Notes: generated by a model not told the origin, from the sequence alone. A DNA stretch of 64,000 nucleotides from Streptomyces ficellus (GCF_030406405.1 NZ_JAUEPL010000014.1:1-64000), one strand, 5' to 3'; numbered from the stretch's first letter, positions 1-11,452 are shown. Numbers and translations: made by a program.

Positions 1-669
1 CGCACGGGCAGCGCCTCGGAAGGCTCGGCGAGCCGGCCGGCCGCCCCGGCGGGCCCGCGCCGCAGCCGCAGCGCGAGCGCGGGCTCGGCCAGCCAGCGTA
101 CGGAGCCGGCGAGCGAGGGCTCCCCGACGCCCCGGCGCATGCGCAGCTCGGACGCCCCCTGGAACAACCCGCGCCCGGCCTTCGACGACACCCCGGCGGA
201 CCGCGCCCCCACGCCGCCGACCGCCACCCCGAAGCCCGAACCAACCCCGGCGCCCACGCCCGAGCCGAACGCCACCCCGGCCCCCGCCCCGAAGCCGGTG
301 CCCGAGCCGGACGCCACCCCGGCCCCCGCCCCGAACCCGGTGCCCGAGCCGAACCCGGTCCCCCAGCCGAACGCGACCCCGGCCCCCGGCCCGACCCCGG
401 CGCCCGGCCCGAAGCCGGTCCCCGAGCCGGACGCGGCCCCGGCGCCCGGTCCGGCATCCGCCCCGGCACCGGACGCCGAGCCGGTGTCGGAGCCCGCGCC
501 GGAAAGCGGCGCGACCGGTCCGGTGACGCAGGGCCCGCCTGCCACCGAGGTGCCGACCACGGCGGAGCCGCGACCCCCGGCGGGTCCGGCGGCGGGCGAC
601 CGTGACGATGCCACCGATCCCCCCGCACCCGACACCGCACAGCAACGACGACCCGAAGGAGACGCGTGA
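1..669 (+). CDS. C-terminal Pro-rich tail of a NADH-quinone oxidoreductase subunit (probably NuoC), 5' end outside window
   Basis: The reading frame is open from base 1 to the TGA that overlaps the nuoH GTG start, giving 222 visible residues. No folded domain is visible. The first part holds two R-S/T-x-S-A-(S/A)-E/A-G-SAS blocks and a D-A-P-W-x-N-P-R-P-A-F stretch. About 110 residues follow of PAP, PEP, KPVPEP and NATPAP repeats. From memory, streptomycete NuoC proteins of the second nuo cluster end in this kind of tail, so NuoC is the best guess; position and the 4-bp overlap with nuoH support a Nuo subunit. The enzymatic part lies upstream, so identity is inferred. The tail is probably disordered and cytoplasmic. 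Confidence 0.6.
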   Translation, partial: RTGSASEGSASRPAAPAGPRRSRSASAGSASQRTEPASEGSPTPRRMRSSDAPWNNPRPAFDDTPADRAPTPPTATPKPEPTPAPTPEPNATPAPAPKPVPEPDATPAPAPNPVPEPNPVPQPNATPAPGPTPAPGPKPVPEPDAAPAPGPASAPAPDAEPVSEPAPESGATGPVTQGPPATEVPTTAEPRPPAGPAAGDRDDATDPPAPDTAQQRRPEGDA

Positions 670-1634
670 ACGACGTACTCGACGTCGCCTTTCGACTGGT
701 CGTCGTCTTCGCCGTGTTCCTGGTCCTGCCCCTGGTGATCGGTCAGACCGAGCACAAGGTCATGGCCCATATGCAGGGCCGCCTCGGCCCCATGTACGCG
801 GGCGGCTTCCACGGCTGGGCCCAGCTCGTCGCCGATGGCGTGAAGTTCGCGCAGAAGGAGGACGTGGTTCCGGCCAACGCCGACCGCCGCATCTTCCAGC
901 TCGCTCCGGCCGTCGCCCTCCTGCCGTACCTCCTCGTCCTGGTGGCCATCCCGATCGGCCCCAGTGAAGGGGCGGTCGGGGAGATCGTCGACGCGGGGAT
1001 CTTCTTCGTGCTCGCCGTCATGGGCGTGGGTGTGCTGGGCTCGCTCATGGCCGGCTGGGCGTCCGCCAACAAGTTCTCCCTCCTCGGCGGTCTGCGTACC
1101 GCCGCTCAGCTCCTCGCGTACGAGCTGCCCATGCTGCTGGCCGCCGCGTCCGTCGCGATGGCGGCCGGCACGGTCTCGCTCCCCGGGATCGTCAACGCCT
1201 TCGAGTGGTGGTGGCTGCCCTGGCAGATCGTCGGCGCCCTGGTGTTCTTCGTCGCCGGGCTCGCCGAACTCCAGCGCCCGCCCTTCGACATGCCGGTCGC
1301 CGACTCAGAGATCATCTTCGGCGCGTACACCGAGTACACCGGCCTGCGCTTCGCGCTGTTCCTGCTCGCCGAATACGCGGGCATCGTCGTCCTGTGCGGT
1401 CTGACCACCGTCCTCTTCCTCGGCGGCTGGCACGGCCCGTTCGGCGCCGAGGGGCTCGGCTGGGTCTGGACCCTGCTCAAGACGGCCGTGCTCGCCTTCA
1501 TCGTGATCTGGCTGCGCGTGAGCTACCCGCGGCTGCGCGAGGACCAGTTGCAGAAGCTCGCCTGGACCACACTCGTCCCGCTCGCCCTCGCCCAGATCGC
1601 CCTCACCGGCATCGTCAAGGTGGTGAATTCGTAA
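666..1634 (+). CDS. nuoH: NADH-quinone oxidoreductase subunit H
   Basis: Membrane subunit of complex I that connects the peripheral arm to the proton-pumping arm and forms part of the quinone chamber. The 322-residue protein is almost entirely hydrophobic helices. It has family segments near the N-terminus ([18 protein letters not shown]) and in the middle ([16 protein letters not shown]), followed by the [16 protein letters not shown] region. It starts with GTG inside the stop of the upstream gene (GTGA overlap), so translation is probably coupled. It lacks the long Pro-rich C-terminal extension that I recall for the NuoH of the complete streptomycete nuo operon, which fits the second, shorter cluster. 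Confidence 0.95.
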   Translation: MNDVLDVAFRLVVVFAVFLVLPLVIGQTEHKVMAHMQGRLGPMYAGGFHGWAQLVADGVKFAQKEDVVPANADRRIFQLAPAVALLPYLLVLVAIPIGPSEGAVGEIVDAGIFFVLAVMGVGVLGSLMAGWASANKFSLLGGLRTAAQLLAYELPMLLAAASVAMAAGTVSLPGIVNAFEWWWLPWQIVGALVFFVAGLAELQRPPFDMPVADSEIIFGAYTEYTGLRFALFLLAEYAGIVVLCGLTTVLFLGGWHGPFGAEGLGWVWTLLKTAVLAFIVIWLRVSYPRLREDQLQKLAWTTLVPLALAQIALTGIVKVVNS

Positions 1635-1636
1635 CC

Positions 1637-2323
1637 ATGGCCCCCATCCCGGGATCCGGCCTCGCCAAGGGCCTGGCCGTCACCCTCCGTACGATGACGA
1701 AGAAGAGCCACACCGCGCAGTACCCGGACGTCCAGCCCGAACTCCCGCCCCGTACCCGTGGCGTGATCGGGCTGTTCGAGGAGAACTGCACGGTCTGCAT
1801 GCTCTGCGCACGCGAGTGCCCCGACTGGTGCATCTACATCGACTCCCACAAGGAGACGATCCCCGCCGCCACTCCCGGCGGCCGCGAGCGCAGCCGCAAC
1901 GTCCTCGACCGGTTCGCCATCGACTTCGCGCTGTGCATGTACTGCGGTATCTGCATCGAGGTCTGTCCTTTCGACGCGCTGTTCTGGTCGCCGGAGTTCG
2001 AGTACGCGGAGACGGACATCCACGACCTCACCCACGAGCGGGACAAGCTCCGCGAGTGGATGTGGACGGTGCCGGAACCGCCCGCCCTCGACCCCGGTGC
2101 CGAGGAGCCCAAGGAGATCGCCGCCGCCCGCAAGGCCGCGGAGAAGGTCGCCGCCGCCCAAGCCGCCGCGGCCGCCGAGGCCGCCGAACCGGCCGGCCAG
2201 GCCCCCCAAGCCACCGACTCCACCCCGGCCGCCCAGACCGACACCGCCGTAGCCGAACAGGCACAGCGCGAACAGGCACAGCCCCCGCAGGCGCAGCGCC
2301 CGGCTGAGGGAGGCACCGAGTGA
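1637..2323 (+). CDS. nuoI: NADH-quinone oxidoreductase subunit I (2x[4Fe-4S] ferredoxin-like)
   Basis: Peripheral-arm electron carrier of complex I. Two cluster motifs are visible: C51-x2-C54-x2-C57-x3-C61-P and C100-x2-C103-x2-C106-x3-C110-P. Each binds one 4Fe-4S cluster, with the last Cys of each motif serving the other cluster. The ATG at 1637 lies two bases after the nuoH stop; the open frame runs further upstream only as a shadow inside nuoH. The 228-residue protein ends in about 70 residues rich in Ala, Gln and Glu that are not part of the ferredoxin fold and are probably disordered. Confidence 0.94.
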   Translation: MAPIPGSGLAKGLAVTLRTMTKKSHTAQYPDVQPELPPRTRGVIGLFEENCTVCMLCARECPDWCIYIDSHKETIPAATPGGRERSRNVLDRFAIDFALCMYCGICIEVCPFDALFWSPEFEYAETDIHDLTHERDKLREWMWTVPEPPALDPGAEEPKEIAAARKAAEKVAAAQAAAAAEAAEPAGQAPQATDSTPAAQTDTAVAEQAQREQAQPPQAQRPAEGGTE

Positions 2324-2877
2324 GCCTGGCCGCAGCCCAGGGCTTCCTGTCGCCCACCGGCGTCGAGATCGCCTTCCTCCTCGTCGGCATCGCCACCCTC
2401 GGCGCGGCCGTCGTCACCGTCACGACCAAGCAGCTGGTGCACGCCGCGCTCTGGCTGGTCGTGGCGCTCGGCGGCCTCGCCGTCGAGTACCTCCTCCTCA
2501 CGGCCGAGTTCGTCGCCTGGGTCCAGGTGCTGATCTACGTGGGTTCCGTCGTCGTCCTCCTCCTCTTCGGTCTCATGCTCACCAAGGCACCCATCGGCCG
2601 CTCCCCGGACGCGGACTCGGGGAACCGCCCGGCCGCCCTCGTGGTCGCACTCGCCGCCGCGGCCGCCCTGGTCTGGGTGGTCGTCGACGCGTTCCGCACC
2701 GCCTGGATCGACCTCGACGGCCCCGCCCAGGGCTCCACCAAGGTGTCCGGCACCATCCTCTTCCGGCACTGGGTGCTGCCCTTCGAGGCGCTTTCCGTGC
2801 TCCTCCTCGCCGCGCTCGTCGGCGCGATCGTCCTCTCCCGCAAGGACCGGACGACCGACCGGGAGGGGCAGCGCTGA
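2320..2877 (+). CDS. nuoJ: NADH-quinone oxidoreductase subunit J
   Basis: Small membrane subunit of the complex I proton-translocation path. The 185-residue protein has five predicted membrane segments, including the conserved [21 protein letters not shown] region that carries the NuoJ pi-bulge helix. It starts with GTG overlapping the nuoI stop (GTGA) and ends in a TGATG overlap with nuoK, so the genes are transcribed and probably translated together. Confidence 0.93.
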   Translation: MSLAAAQGFLSPTGVEIAFLLVGIATLGAAVVTVTTKQLVHAALWLVVALGGLAVEYLLLTAEFVAWVQVLIYVGSVVVLLLFGLMLTKAPIGRSPDADSGNRPAALVVALAAAAALVWVVVDAFRTAWIDLDGPAQGSTKVSGTILFRHWVLPFEALSVLLLAALVGAIVLSRKDRTTDREGQR

Positions 2878-3229
2878 TGCATCTCGCCTACCCCGCGGTC
2901 CTCGCCGTGCTGCTCTTCTGCACGGGCCTGTACGGAGTGCTCGCCCGCCGCAACGCGATCCTGGTCCTGATGTCCGTCGAGCTGATGCTCAACGCCGTCA
3001 ACCTCAACCTGGTCGCCTTCGACGTCTGGCTCCGCGACGCCCTGCACGCCGGTCAGGCGCTCACCCTGTTCACCATCGCCATCGCGGCCGCCGAGATCGG
3101 CATCGGCCTGGCGATCGTCCTGATGGTCTACCGCAACCGCGGCACCTCGGACATCGACAAGCTCCGCGACAACGCCGAGACCGCGGGTCCCGACGACGCG
3201 GGTCCCGACGAGAAGGCCGAGGCAACCGC

Positions 3230-3233
<4 letters not shown>
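2877..3233 (+). CDS. nuoK: NADH-quinone oxidoreductase subunit K
   Basis: Small three-helix membrane subunit (MrpC-like) of the complex I antiporter arm. The core reads L-Y-G-V-L-A-R-R-N, then [15 protein letters not shown], then [17 protein letters not shown]; Glu residues in helices 2 and 3 are the buried charges used for proton transfer. At 118 residues it is slightly longer than the usual 100 because of a hydrophilic Asp/Glu/Ala tail. It overlaps the upstream and downstream genes by 1 and 4 bases. Confidence 0.94.
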
Positions 3234-5224
<1,991 letters not shown>

Positions 5225-5227
5225 GCC

Positions 5228-6805
5228 GTGATCGATATCAGCGAATCCGTGATGCAGTTCCTTCTCGCGTTCATCGTCGTCGGCCCGCTCATCGGCGCCG
5301 CCGCGGCTCTCCTTCCGGCCCCGCCGGGGCTGAAGGGGAAGTCCCCGGACCAGGCCGTGCTGCGCCATGGCGTGACCGTGACCGGCGCGATCCTCGCCGC
5401 CGCGATCGTCCTCACGCTCGGCTTCGACCACGACCACCCCTCGAAGATGCAGGCCACGACGGACATCAGCTGGATCCCGGCACTCGACGTGCGGCTCCAC
5501 CTCGGCATCGACGGCATTTCCCTCCCCCTCCTGGTCCTGACCGCGCTGCTGACCTTCCTGTGCGCGCTGTACAGCTACTTCCGGATGCCCGCGGGCCCCT
5601 CCCCGAAGGCATTCGTCGCCCTGCTGCTCGTCCTCGAGTCCGGCACGCTGGCGACCTTCGCCGTCCTCGACCTGCTGCTGTTCTTCCTGGCCTTCGAGAT
5701 GGTGCTCATCCCGATGTACTTCCTCATCGCCCGCTGGGGCGGTGAGGGGCGCCAGCCGGCCGCCTGGCGGTTCATCCTCTACACGCTGCTCGGTTCGGTC
5801 GTCATGCTGCTCGGCCTGCTCCTCGTCGGGCTGAAGGCCGGCACCTTCGACATGGTGGCACTCGCCACTGACAACGGCCGTGACATCACCACATCCGTGC
5901 AGGTCATCGCGGTCCTCGCGATCGGCATCGGCCTCGCGGTGAAGACCCCGATGTGGCCGCTGCACAGCTGGCTGCCGGACGCGCACACCGCCGCGCCGAC
6001 CGTCGGCTCCGTGCTTCTCGCAGGCGTCCTGCTGAAGATGGGTACGTACGGATTCGTCCGGATCGTCATGCCGATCACCCCCGACGGCATGCACATCCTC
6101 GCGCCGTACCTCGCCGCCTTCGCCGTCGCCGGCATCATCTACGGATCGCTCGCCTGCCTCTCCCTGGCCAGGACCGGCGCGAAGGGCGACCTCAAGCGCC
6201 TGATCGCGTACTCCTCCGTCGGCCACATGGGCTTCGTCCTCCTCGGCATCGCCACCATGACCCCCACCGGCGTCAACGGCGCGCTCTTCGCCAACATCGC
6301 CCACGGCCTCATCACCGGCCTGCTCTTCTTCCTGGTCGGAGCCATCAAGGACCGGTACGGCACGGCGGACCTCGACACCCTCGCCGGAGCCACCGGCGCC
6401 GCGCTCTACGGCCGCGCACCCCGCCTCGGCGGCCTGCTGGCCTTCGCCGCCGTCGCCTCGCTCGGGCTGCCCGGCCTCGCCGGCTTCTGGGGCGAGATGC
6501 TCGCCCTGCTCGGCGCGTTCCAGCCGGCCGAGGGCCTCAGCCGCCCCGCCTTCCTCACCTTCATGGCCGTCGGCGCCTTCGGCACGCTGCTCACCGCCGC
6601 GTACCTCCTCCTCGTGGTGCGCCGCGTCTGCATGGGCGCCAAGCCCGCCGCCGATCAGCCGGCGCTCGCCGACATCCAGACGTACGAATTCGCCGCCTGG
6701 ACGCCGCTGGCCGTCCTCACCGTCGTCGCCGGCCTCTGGCCCGCGGTCCTCCTCGGCCTCACCGACCCGGCCGTGCAGAAGCTCCTCGCAGGAGGCAAGT
6801 CGTGA
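5228..6805 (+). CDS. nuoM: NADH-quinone oxidoreductase subunit M
   Basis: Second antiporter-like proton-pumping subunit of complex I, 525 residues. Diagnostic segments are FFLAFEMVLIPMYFLIARWGG with the conserved Glu, the VKTPMWPLHSWLPDAHTAAPTVGS motif, and DLKRLIAYSSVGHMGFVLLG. The start at GTG 5228, three bases after nuoL, was taken because it gives a family-like N-terminus and tight operon spacing. It overlaps nuoN by 4 bases. Confidence 0.95.
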   Translation: MIDISESVMQFLLAFIVVGPLIGAAAALLPAPPGLKGKSPDQAVLRHGVTVTGAILAAAIVLTLGFDHDHPSKMQATTDISWIPALDVRLHLGIDGISLPLLVLTALLTFLCALYSYFRMPAGPSPKAFVALLLVLESGTLATFAVLDLLLFFLAFEMVLIPMYFLIARWGGEGRQPAAWRFILYTLLGSVVMLLGLLLVGLKAGTFDMVALATDNGRDITTSVQVIAVLAIGIGLAVKTPMWPLHSWLPDAHTAAPTVGSVLLAGVLLKMGTYGFVRIVMPITPDGMHILAPYLAAFAVAGIIYGSLACLSLARTGAKGDLKRLIAYSSVGHMGFVLLGIATMTPTGVNGALFANIAHGLITGLLFFLVGAIKDRYGTADLDTLAGATGAALYGRAPRLGGLLAFAAVASLGLPGLAGFWGEMLALLGAFQPAEGLSRPAFLTFMAVGAFGTLLTAAYLLLVVRRVCMGAKPAADQPALADIQTYEFAAWTPLAVLTVVAGLWPAVLLGLTDPAVQKLLAGGKS

Positions 6806-8328
6806 CCGTCGCAGCCGCGGGCGCCGCCAACCTCGTCCAGTCCGTCGACTGGGCCGCCATCGCGCCGCCGACCATCGCCGCCGTGGTCGCCCTGCTCGTG
6901 CTCGTCGCCGACCTCTTCGTGCCGAAGGAACGGTGGCAGGTCCTCGGCTGGACCGCGATCGCGGGTCTCGTCGCGGCGATCCTCGCCCTCGTGCCCCTGC
7001 GCAAGGGCGACCGCAGCACCTTCTGCCTCACCACCGACGCCGACGCGTGCAGCTACACCGCCGACCACTTCGCGCTGGTCATCCAGTTCCTCGTGCTCGG
7101 CGGGGCGCTCCTTACGGCCCTGCTGTCGCTGAACGACACCAAGGAGAGGCTGCCCGCCGGGGAGTTCTGGTTCCTGCTGCTGTCCTCCGCCGCCGGTGCC
7201 GCGCTGCTGCCCGCCTCCCGGGACCTGGCGACGCTCGTCGTCGCCCTGGAGGTCGCCTCGCTGCCCGCCTTCGCACTCGTCGGGCTCAAGCGCGGCGACC
7301 GCATGTCCGGCGAGGCGGCGCTGAAGTTCTTCCTCTCCTCCGTCACCGCGACCGCCGTGATGCTGCTCGGCGTGAGCTTCGTCTACGCCTCGACCGGCAC
7401 GCTCCACCTCACGGAGATCGCCCAGGCCCTGGACGACGTCCCGGCACAGCTGGAGACCGTCGCGAAGGCGGGCGTCGCGCTCACCTTGGTGGGCTTCGCC
7501 TTCAAGACGGCCGCCGTCCCGTTCCACTTCTGGGTGCCCGACACGTACGTGGGGGCGCCGCTGCCCATCGCCGCGTACCTCTCCGTCGTCGGCAAGGCGG
7601 TCGGGTTCACCGGCCTCATCCTGGTGACCGTCATCGCCTTCCCGACGTACGCGGACGTGTGGGGCCCGGCCCTGTCCGTGCTCGCCGCGCTCACCATGAC
7701 CGTGGGCAACGTCGCCGCCCTGCGGCAGGTCTCCACGCGCGCGTGGAGCGCGGTACGGCTGCTGGCCTGGTCCTCCGTGGCACAGGCGGGCTACCTCCTG
7801 GTGCCGATCGCGGCGGCCGCCTACTCCGGTGACGACCAGATCGGCGCCACCGTCGCGTACGCCCTGATGTACGCCGTCGTGAATCTGGGCGCCTTCGCGG
7901 TCGCCGCCCTGGTCGCCCGTACGCACCCGCTCAACCGGATCTCCGACTACCGGGGCCTGTACGCCACCCGGCCCGCCGCCGCGCTGGTGATGGGCTTCTT
8001 CCTGCTCTGCCTCGCGGGACTCCCCCCGGGCATCATCGGCCTGTTCGCCAAGGTCACGGTGTTCTCGTCGGCGGTCGACGCGGGCCTCGGCTGGCTCGCC
8101 GTCGTCATGGGCGTCAACGTCGTGATCGCCCTCTATTACTACCTCCAGTGGACGGCGGTGCTGTTCCGCACACCGGAGGGCGTTCCCGTGGCGGCGGCGG
8201 AGGGTGTCCCCGCGAGGCCGGCCACCGCCCCCATCACCGCGGCCATCGCCCTGACGGCGGTCGCCGGTGTGGTTCTCTCGGGCTACCCCCAGCTCGTGCT
8301 GCGCTTCGCCGCCGACACGCTCTTCTGA
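6802..8328 (+). CDS. nuoN: NADH-quinone oxidoreductase subunit N
   Basis: Third antiporter-like subunit of complex I, 508 residues, last gene of the nuo operon. Visible family features are LVVALEVASLPAFALVGLKRGD, FKTAAVPFHFWVPDTYVGAPLPIAAYLSVVGKAVGF and WSSVAQAGYLLVP, all in membrane helices. The GTG start at 6802 overlaps the nuoM stop; the longer open frame upstream is a shadow within nuoM. A GC-rich hairpin follows shortly after the stop. Confidence 0.95.
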   Translation: MTVAAAGAANLVQSVDWAAIAPPTIAAVVALLVLVADLFVPKERWQVLGWTAIAGLVAAILALVPLRKGDRSTFCLTTDADACSYTADHFALVIQFLVLGGALLTALLSLNDTKERLPAGEFWFLLLSSAAGAALLPASRDLATLVVALEVASLPAFALVGLKRGDRMSGEAALKFFLSSVTATAVMLLGVSFVYASTGTLHLTEIAQALDDVPAQLETVAKAGVALTLVGFAFKTAAVPFHFWVPDTYVGAPLPIAAYLSVVGKAVGFTGLILVTVIAFPTYADVWGPALSVLAALTMTVGNVAALRQVSTRAWSAVRLLAWSSVAQAGYLLVPIAAAAYSGDDQIGATVAYALMYAVVNLGAFAVAALVARTHPLNRISDYRGLYATRPAAALVMGFFLLCLAGLPPGIIGLFAKVTVFSSAVDAGLGWLAVVMGVNVVIALYYYLQWTAVLFRTPEGVPVAAAEGVPARPATAPITAAIALTAVAGVVLSGYPQLVLRFAADTLF

Positions 8329-8342
8329 TCCCGGGCGGCCCG

Positions 8343-8358
8343 GCCCGGCAGGCCGGGC
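8343..8358 (+). terminator. Small GC-rich hairpin after nuoN
   Basis: GCCCGG, a 4-base loop, then CCGGGC, lying 15 bases after the nuoN stop and inside a G/C-rich repeat-like run. There is no T-tract. It may end nuo transcription in the U-tract-independent manner often proposed for Streptomyces, but the call is weak. Confidence 0.35.
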
Positions 8359-8418
8359 GGTCCACCCGCCCGCCGCGTCCCCCGGACGGCCCAGCCGCGC
8401 CCCCGGCGCGCAAGGGAA

Positions 8419-8452
8419 CCCGTACTCCCCGCCTGGCGTTGACCAGTACGGG
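8419..8452. promoter_or_regulatory. Inverted repeat and possible -35 upstream of htpX
   Basis: CCCGTACT (8419-8426) and AGTACGGG (8445-8452) form perfect 8-bp arms 18 bases apart. A TTGACC hexamer (8439-8444) lies just inside the right arm, so a bound regulator would cover the possible -35 of htpX. No good -10 is visible at the matching distance. The arms do not match the HspR site as I know it. Confidence 0.4.
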
Positions 8453-8521
8453 AGGGTCCACTGAACAGAGGACCAGCACCAGCAAAGGGGTTCCCCTGAC
8501 GCACCATTTGGAGGGCCTACC

Positions 8522-9385
8522 GTGCACCGCCGGCACAACGGGCTGAAGACCGCCGTACTCCTCGGGGGACTGTCCGCACTCATCATCCTGATCGGCAGCT
8601 TCTTCGGCCGTACAGGCCTGCTCGTCGCGCTCGTCGTGGCGCTGGGCACCAACGCGTACGCGTACTGGAACAGCGACAAGCTCGCGCTGCGCGCCATGCG
8701 CGCCCGCCCGGTCAGCGAGTTCGAGGCGCCGCAGCTGTACCGGATGGTCCGGGACCTGTCCACGCAGGCGCGCCAGCCGATGCCGCGCCTGTACATCTCG
8801 CCGACGCTGGCCCCCAACGCCTTCGCCACCGGCCGCAACCCGCGCAACGCCGCGGTCTGCTGCACGGAGGGCATCCTGCAGCTCCTCGACGAGCGCGAGC
8901 TGCGCGGCGTCATCGGCCATGAGCTGAGCCATGTCTACAACCGCGACATCCTGATCTCCTCGGTCGCGGGCGCCCTCGCCTCGGTGATCATGTTCCTGGT
9001 GAACTTCGCCTGGCTGATCCCGGTGGGCCGCTCGGACGACGACGACGGCCCGGGCCTGCTGGGCATGCTGCTGATCATGCTGCTGGGCCCGCTCGCCGCG
9101 TCGGTCATCCAGCTGGCGATCAGCCGGTCCCGCGAGTACGAGGCCGATGCTTCCGGCGCCCAGCTCACCGGCGACCCGCTGGCCCTGGCCAGCGCCCTCC
9201 GGAAGCTGGAGGCGGGTACCAAGCGGCTCCCGCTGCCGCCCGAGCCCCGGATCGAGACCGCCAGCCACATGATGATCGCGAACCCGTTCCGGCCCGGCCA
9301 GGGGGCGGCCAGGATGTTCTCGACGCACCCGCCGATGGCGGAACGCATCGCCCGACTCGAACAGATGGCAGGTCACCGCCCGTGA
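8522..9385 (+). CDS. htpX: HtpX-type membrane zinc metalloprotease (M48B)
   Basis: Predicted membrane-anchored protease for quality control of misfolded membrane proteins. The 287-residue protein has two N-terminal membrane segments (about residues 9-45), then the catalytic H133-E-L-S-H137 motif with the third zinc ligand E207 in the [10 protein letters not shown] segment, and two more membrane segments around 150-200. The C-terminal [13 protein letters not shown] is typical of the family. The GTG at 8522 gives the usual N-terminus. The next gene overlaps by 4 bases and is probably co-transcribed. Confidence 0.93.
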   Translation: MHRRHNGLKTAVLLGGLSALIILIGSFFGRTGLLVALVVALGTNAYAYWNSDKLALRAMRARPVSEFEAPQLYRMVRDLSTQARQPMPRLYISPTLAPNAFATGRNPRNAAVCCTEGILQLLDERELRGVIGHELSHVYNRDILISSVAGALASVIMFLVNFAWLIPVGRSDDDDGPGLLGMLLIMLLGPLAASVIQLAISRSREYEADASGAQLTGDPLALASALRKLEAGTKRLPLPPEPRIETASHMMIANPFRPGQGAARMFSTHPPMAERIARLEQMAGHRP

Positions 9386-9774
9386 AGACAGTCCTCAACG
9401 TCATCTGGCTCATCCTGAGCGGCTTCTGGATGTTCCTCGGATACATGCTGGCGGGCGTGCTGCTCTGCATCACGATTCTGGGCATCCCGTTCGGCCTCGC
9501 GGCCTTCCGCATCGGCCTGTACGCCCTGTGGCCGTTCGGCCAGACAGTCGTGGACCGCCGGGACGCCGGCGCGGCGTCCTGCGTGGGAAATGTGCTGTGG
9601 CTGGTCCTCGCCGGCTGGTGGCTCGCTCTCGGGCACGTCATCACGGGCATCGCCCTGTGCGTGACGATCATCGGCATCCCGCTGGGCATCGCGAACTTCA
9701 AGCTCATCCCGGTCTCGCTGCTGCCGCTGGGCAAGGAGATCGTCCCGAGCGACCGGCCCTTCGCGACGCGGTGA
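9382..9774 (+). CDS. YccF-domain inner-membrane protein
   Basis: Small membrane protein of 130 residues made of two related halves, each with N-V-L/I-W-L followed by G-I-P-x-G-L/I-A. These are the two YccF domains (residues about 5-55 and 68-118), predicted to give four membrane helices. Its function is unknown. The GTG start overlaps the htpX stop, so the two are translationally linked. Confidence 0.88.
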   Translation: MKTVLNVIWLILSGFWMFLGYMLAGVLLCITILGIPFGLAAFRIGLYALWPFGQTVVDRRDAGAASCVGNVLWLVLAGWWLALGHVITGIALCVTIIGIPLGIANFKLIPVSLLPLGKEIVPSDRPFATR

Positions 9775-9808
9775 GCCGATTGTCAGTGCCGTGGTGCAGC
9801 ATGAACGC

Positions 9809-9880
9809 ATGACCGCATACGAGCAGTTTCCTGGCTCGGGCATCGGCGAGGTGAACCACCGCGTCCACGCCCGAATATGA
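9809..9880 (+). other. 23-codon open frame, possible gene remnant
   Basis: An ATG-to-TGA frame of 23 codons (MTAYEQFPGSGIGEVNHRVH...) lies alone between the YccF gene and the convergent permease. It could be the stub of a lost gene or chance. Nothing else is seen in 9775-9982. Confidence 0.2.
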
Positions 9881-9982
9881 CGCCCGGCTCCCACAACGCC
9901 CCGGTCCCGCGCCGCACCCGCGCTGACGCCCCGGCCCCGGCGCCCCCCGTGCGCTGACGTCCCGGCCCCGCGCCCCGGCGCC

Positions 9983-11197
9983 CTAGCTTCCCCTGACCGC
10001 GTACATCACCGCGCCCACCGCCAGGACCGCCGTGCCCGCCAGCACCGAGGACAGCGGCAGGGCGAACGCGAGCACCAGGCAGCCCGCCAGGCCGCCCACC
10101 GCCAGCACACGGCCCGAGCCGAGCGTCCACGCCGAGGCGTTGGCGATCGCGTAGTACACCAGCACCCCGAACGACGAAAAGCCGATCGCCCCGCGCACAT
10201 CCGCCGTCGCCGCCACCACCGCGACGACCGCCCCGACCGCGAGCTCCGCGTGGTGCGGGACCTGGAAGCGGGGGTGGACGGCGGCGAGCGTGCGCGGCAG
10301 GTGGCCGTCGCGTGCCATCGCCAGCGTCGTACGGGAGACCCCGAGGATCAGCGCCAGCAGCGAACCGAGCGCGGCCACCGCCGCGCCCACCCGCACCACC
10401 GGTACCAGCCAGTCCGCGCCCGCCGCCCGCGCCGCGTCCGCGAGCGGAGCAACCGAGCCGCCCAACTCCCGCGCGCCCAGCACCGTCAGGACGGAGACCG
10501 CCACCGCCGCGTACACGACCAGCGCGATCCCCAGCGCCAGCGGGACCGCCCGCGGGATGGTCCGCTCCGGGTCCCGCACCTCCTCGCCGAGCGTGGCGAT
10601 CCGCGCGTACCCGGCGAACGCGAAGAACAGCAGCCCCGCCGCCTGGAGCACGCCGCCCGCCGACGCGTCACCACCCAGCTCCAGTCGCCCGAAGTCAGCA
10701 GCCGACGAGCCCAGAGAGGAGACGACCACCGCCACGAGAACCGCCAGGACCACCGCCACGATGGAGCGCGTGAGCAGCGCCGACTTCTGGACGCCCGCGT
10801 AGTTCACGGCAGTCAGCGCCACCACCGCCGCGGCGGCCACCGCGTGCGCCTGCCCCGGCCACACATACGCCCCGACCGTCAGCGCCATCGCCGCGCACGA
10901 GGCGGTCTTGCCGACCACGAACGCCCAGCCCGCGAGGTAACCCCAGAAGGGACCGAGCCGTTCACGCCCGTACACATAGGTCCCGCCCGAGGCCGGATAG
11001 CGGGCGGCCAGCCGTGCCGACGCCATGGCGTTGCAGTACGCGACGGCCGCGGCCAGCGCCAGCCCCACCAGCACCCCGCTCCCGGCCGCCCCGGCCGCCG
11101 GCCCGAGCGCCACGAAGATCCCGGCCCCGACCATCGCGCCCAGCCCGACGACGACCGCGTCGAAGACGCCCAGCGACCGCCGCAACTCCTGTGTCAT
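9983..11197 (-). CDS. APC-family amino acid permease
   Basis: Predicted secondary transporter for an amino acid or polyamine, 404 residues with about twelve membrane helices. The N-terminal L-G-V-F-D-A-V-V-V-G-L-G-A-M-V-G-A-G-I-F segment is the TM1 substrate-binding signature, and YPASGGTYVYGRERLGPFWGYLAGW is typical of loop 2/TM3. FFAFAGYARIATLGEEVRDPERTIPRA is the conserved TM6/loop region. The ATG at 11197 places TM1 at the N-terminus; the longer upstream frame is not hydrophobic. Substrate cannot be told from sequence. Confidence 0.88.
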   Translation of the reverse strand: MTQELRRSLGVFDAVVVGLGAMVGAGIFVALGPAAGAAGSGVLVGLALAAAVAYCNAMASARLAARYPASGGTYVYGRERLGPFWGYLAGWAFVVGKTASCAAMALTVGAYVWPGQAHAVAAAAVVALTAVNYAGVQKSALLTRSIVAVVLAVLVAVVVSSLGSSAADFGRLELGGDASAGGVLQAAGLLFFAFAGYARIATLGEEVRDPERTIPRAVPLALGIALVVYAAVAVSVLTVLGARELGGSVAPLADAARAAGADWLVPVVRVGAAVAALGSLLALILGVSRTTLAMARDGHLPRTLAAVHPRFQVPHHAELAVGAVVAVVAATADVRGAIGFSSFGVLVYYAIANASAWTLGSGRVLAVGGLAGCLVLAFALPLSSVLAGTAVLAVGAVMYAVRGS

Positions 11198-11251
11198 GCG
11201 CCGCACCCTACTGATCTCCGCAACCACCCTCCGCACCGCCGGCGTCCTCCA

Positions 11252-11452
11252 GTCGTCGCGGGCGCGTTCACCGGCGGCTGGATATCGGCACGCTTCCTGG
11301 ACCGGCCGATCAGCAGCCAGTTCTACGACGGCGCCACCTGGGGGGCGGCCATCGGCGGCTCGCTCGTGCTGCTGATCGCGTACCGGAGCCTGTTCGGCCA
11401 CTCGCGCTCCCGCTGGAACGGGCCTAGGACAGGCCCGTCTCCCGCAGAGTGA
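11252..11452 (+). pseudogene. 3' remnant of a GlsB/YeaQ/YmgE-type small membrane protein
   Basis: The frame translates to V-V-A-G-A-F-T-G-G-W-I-S-A-R-F, then FYDGATWGAAIGGSLVLLIAYR, then F-G-H-S-R. This resembles the second and third helices of the transglycosylase-associated (YeaQ/YmgE) family. There is no start codon or first helix: upstream sequence runs directly into the 5' end of the divergent permease at 11197. About 35-40 N-terminal residues are therefore missing. The end overlaps the alkB 3' end by 29 bases. The family assignment is from memory. Confidence 0.6.

Noticed and set aside
10250..11452. 400-codon plus-strand open frame opposite the permease
   Set aside because: Only the last 66 codons look like protein (the YeaQ-like remnant); the rest is an Arg/Pro-rich shadow of the permease.
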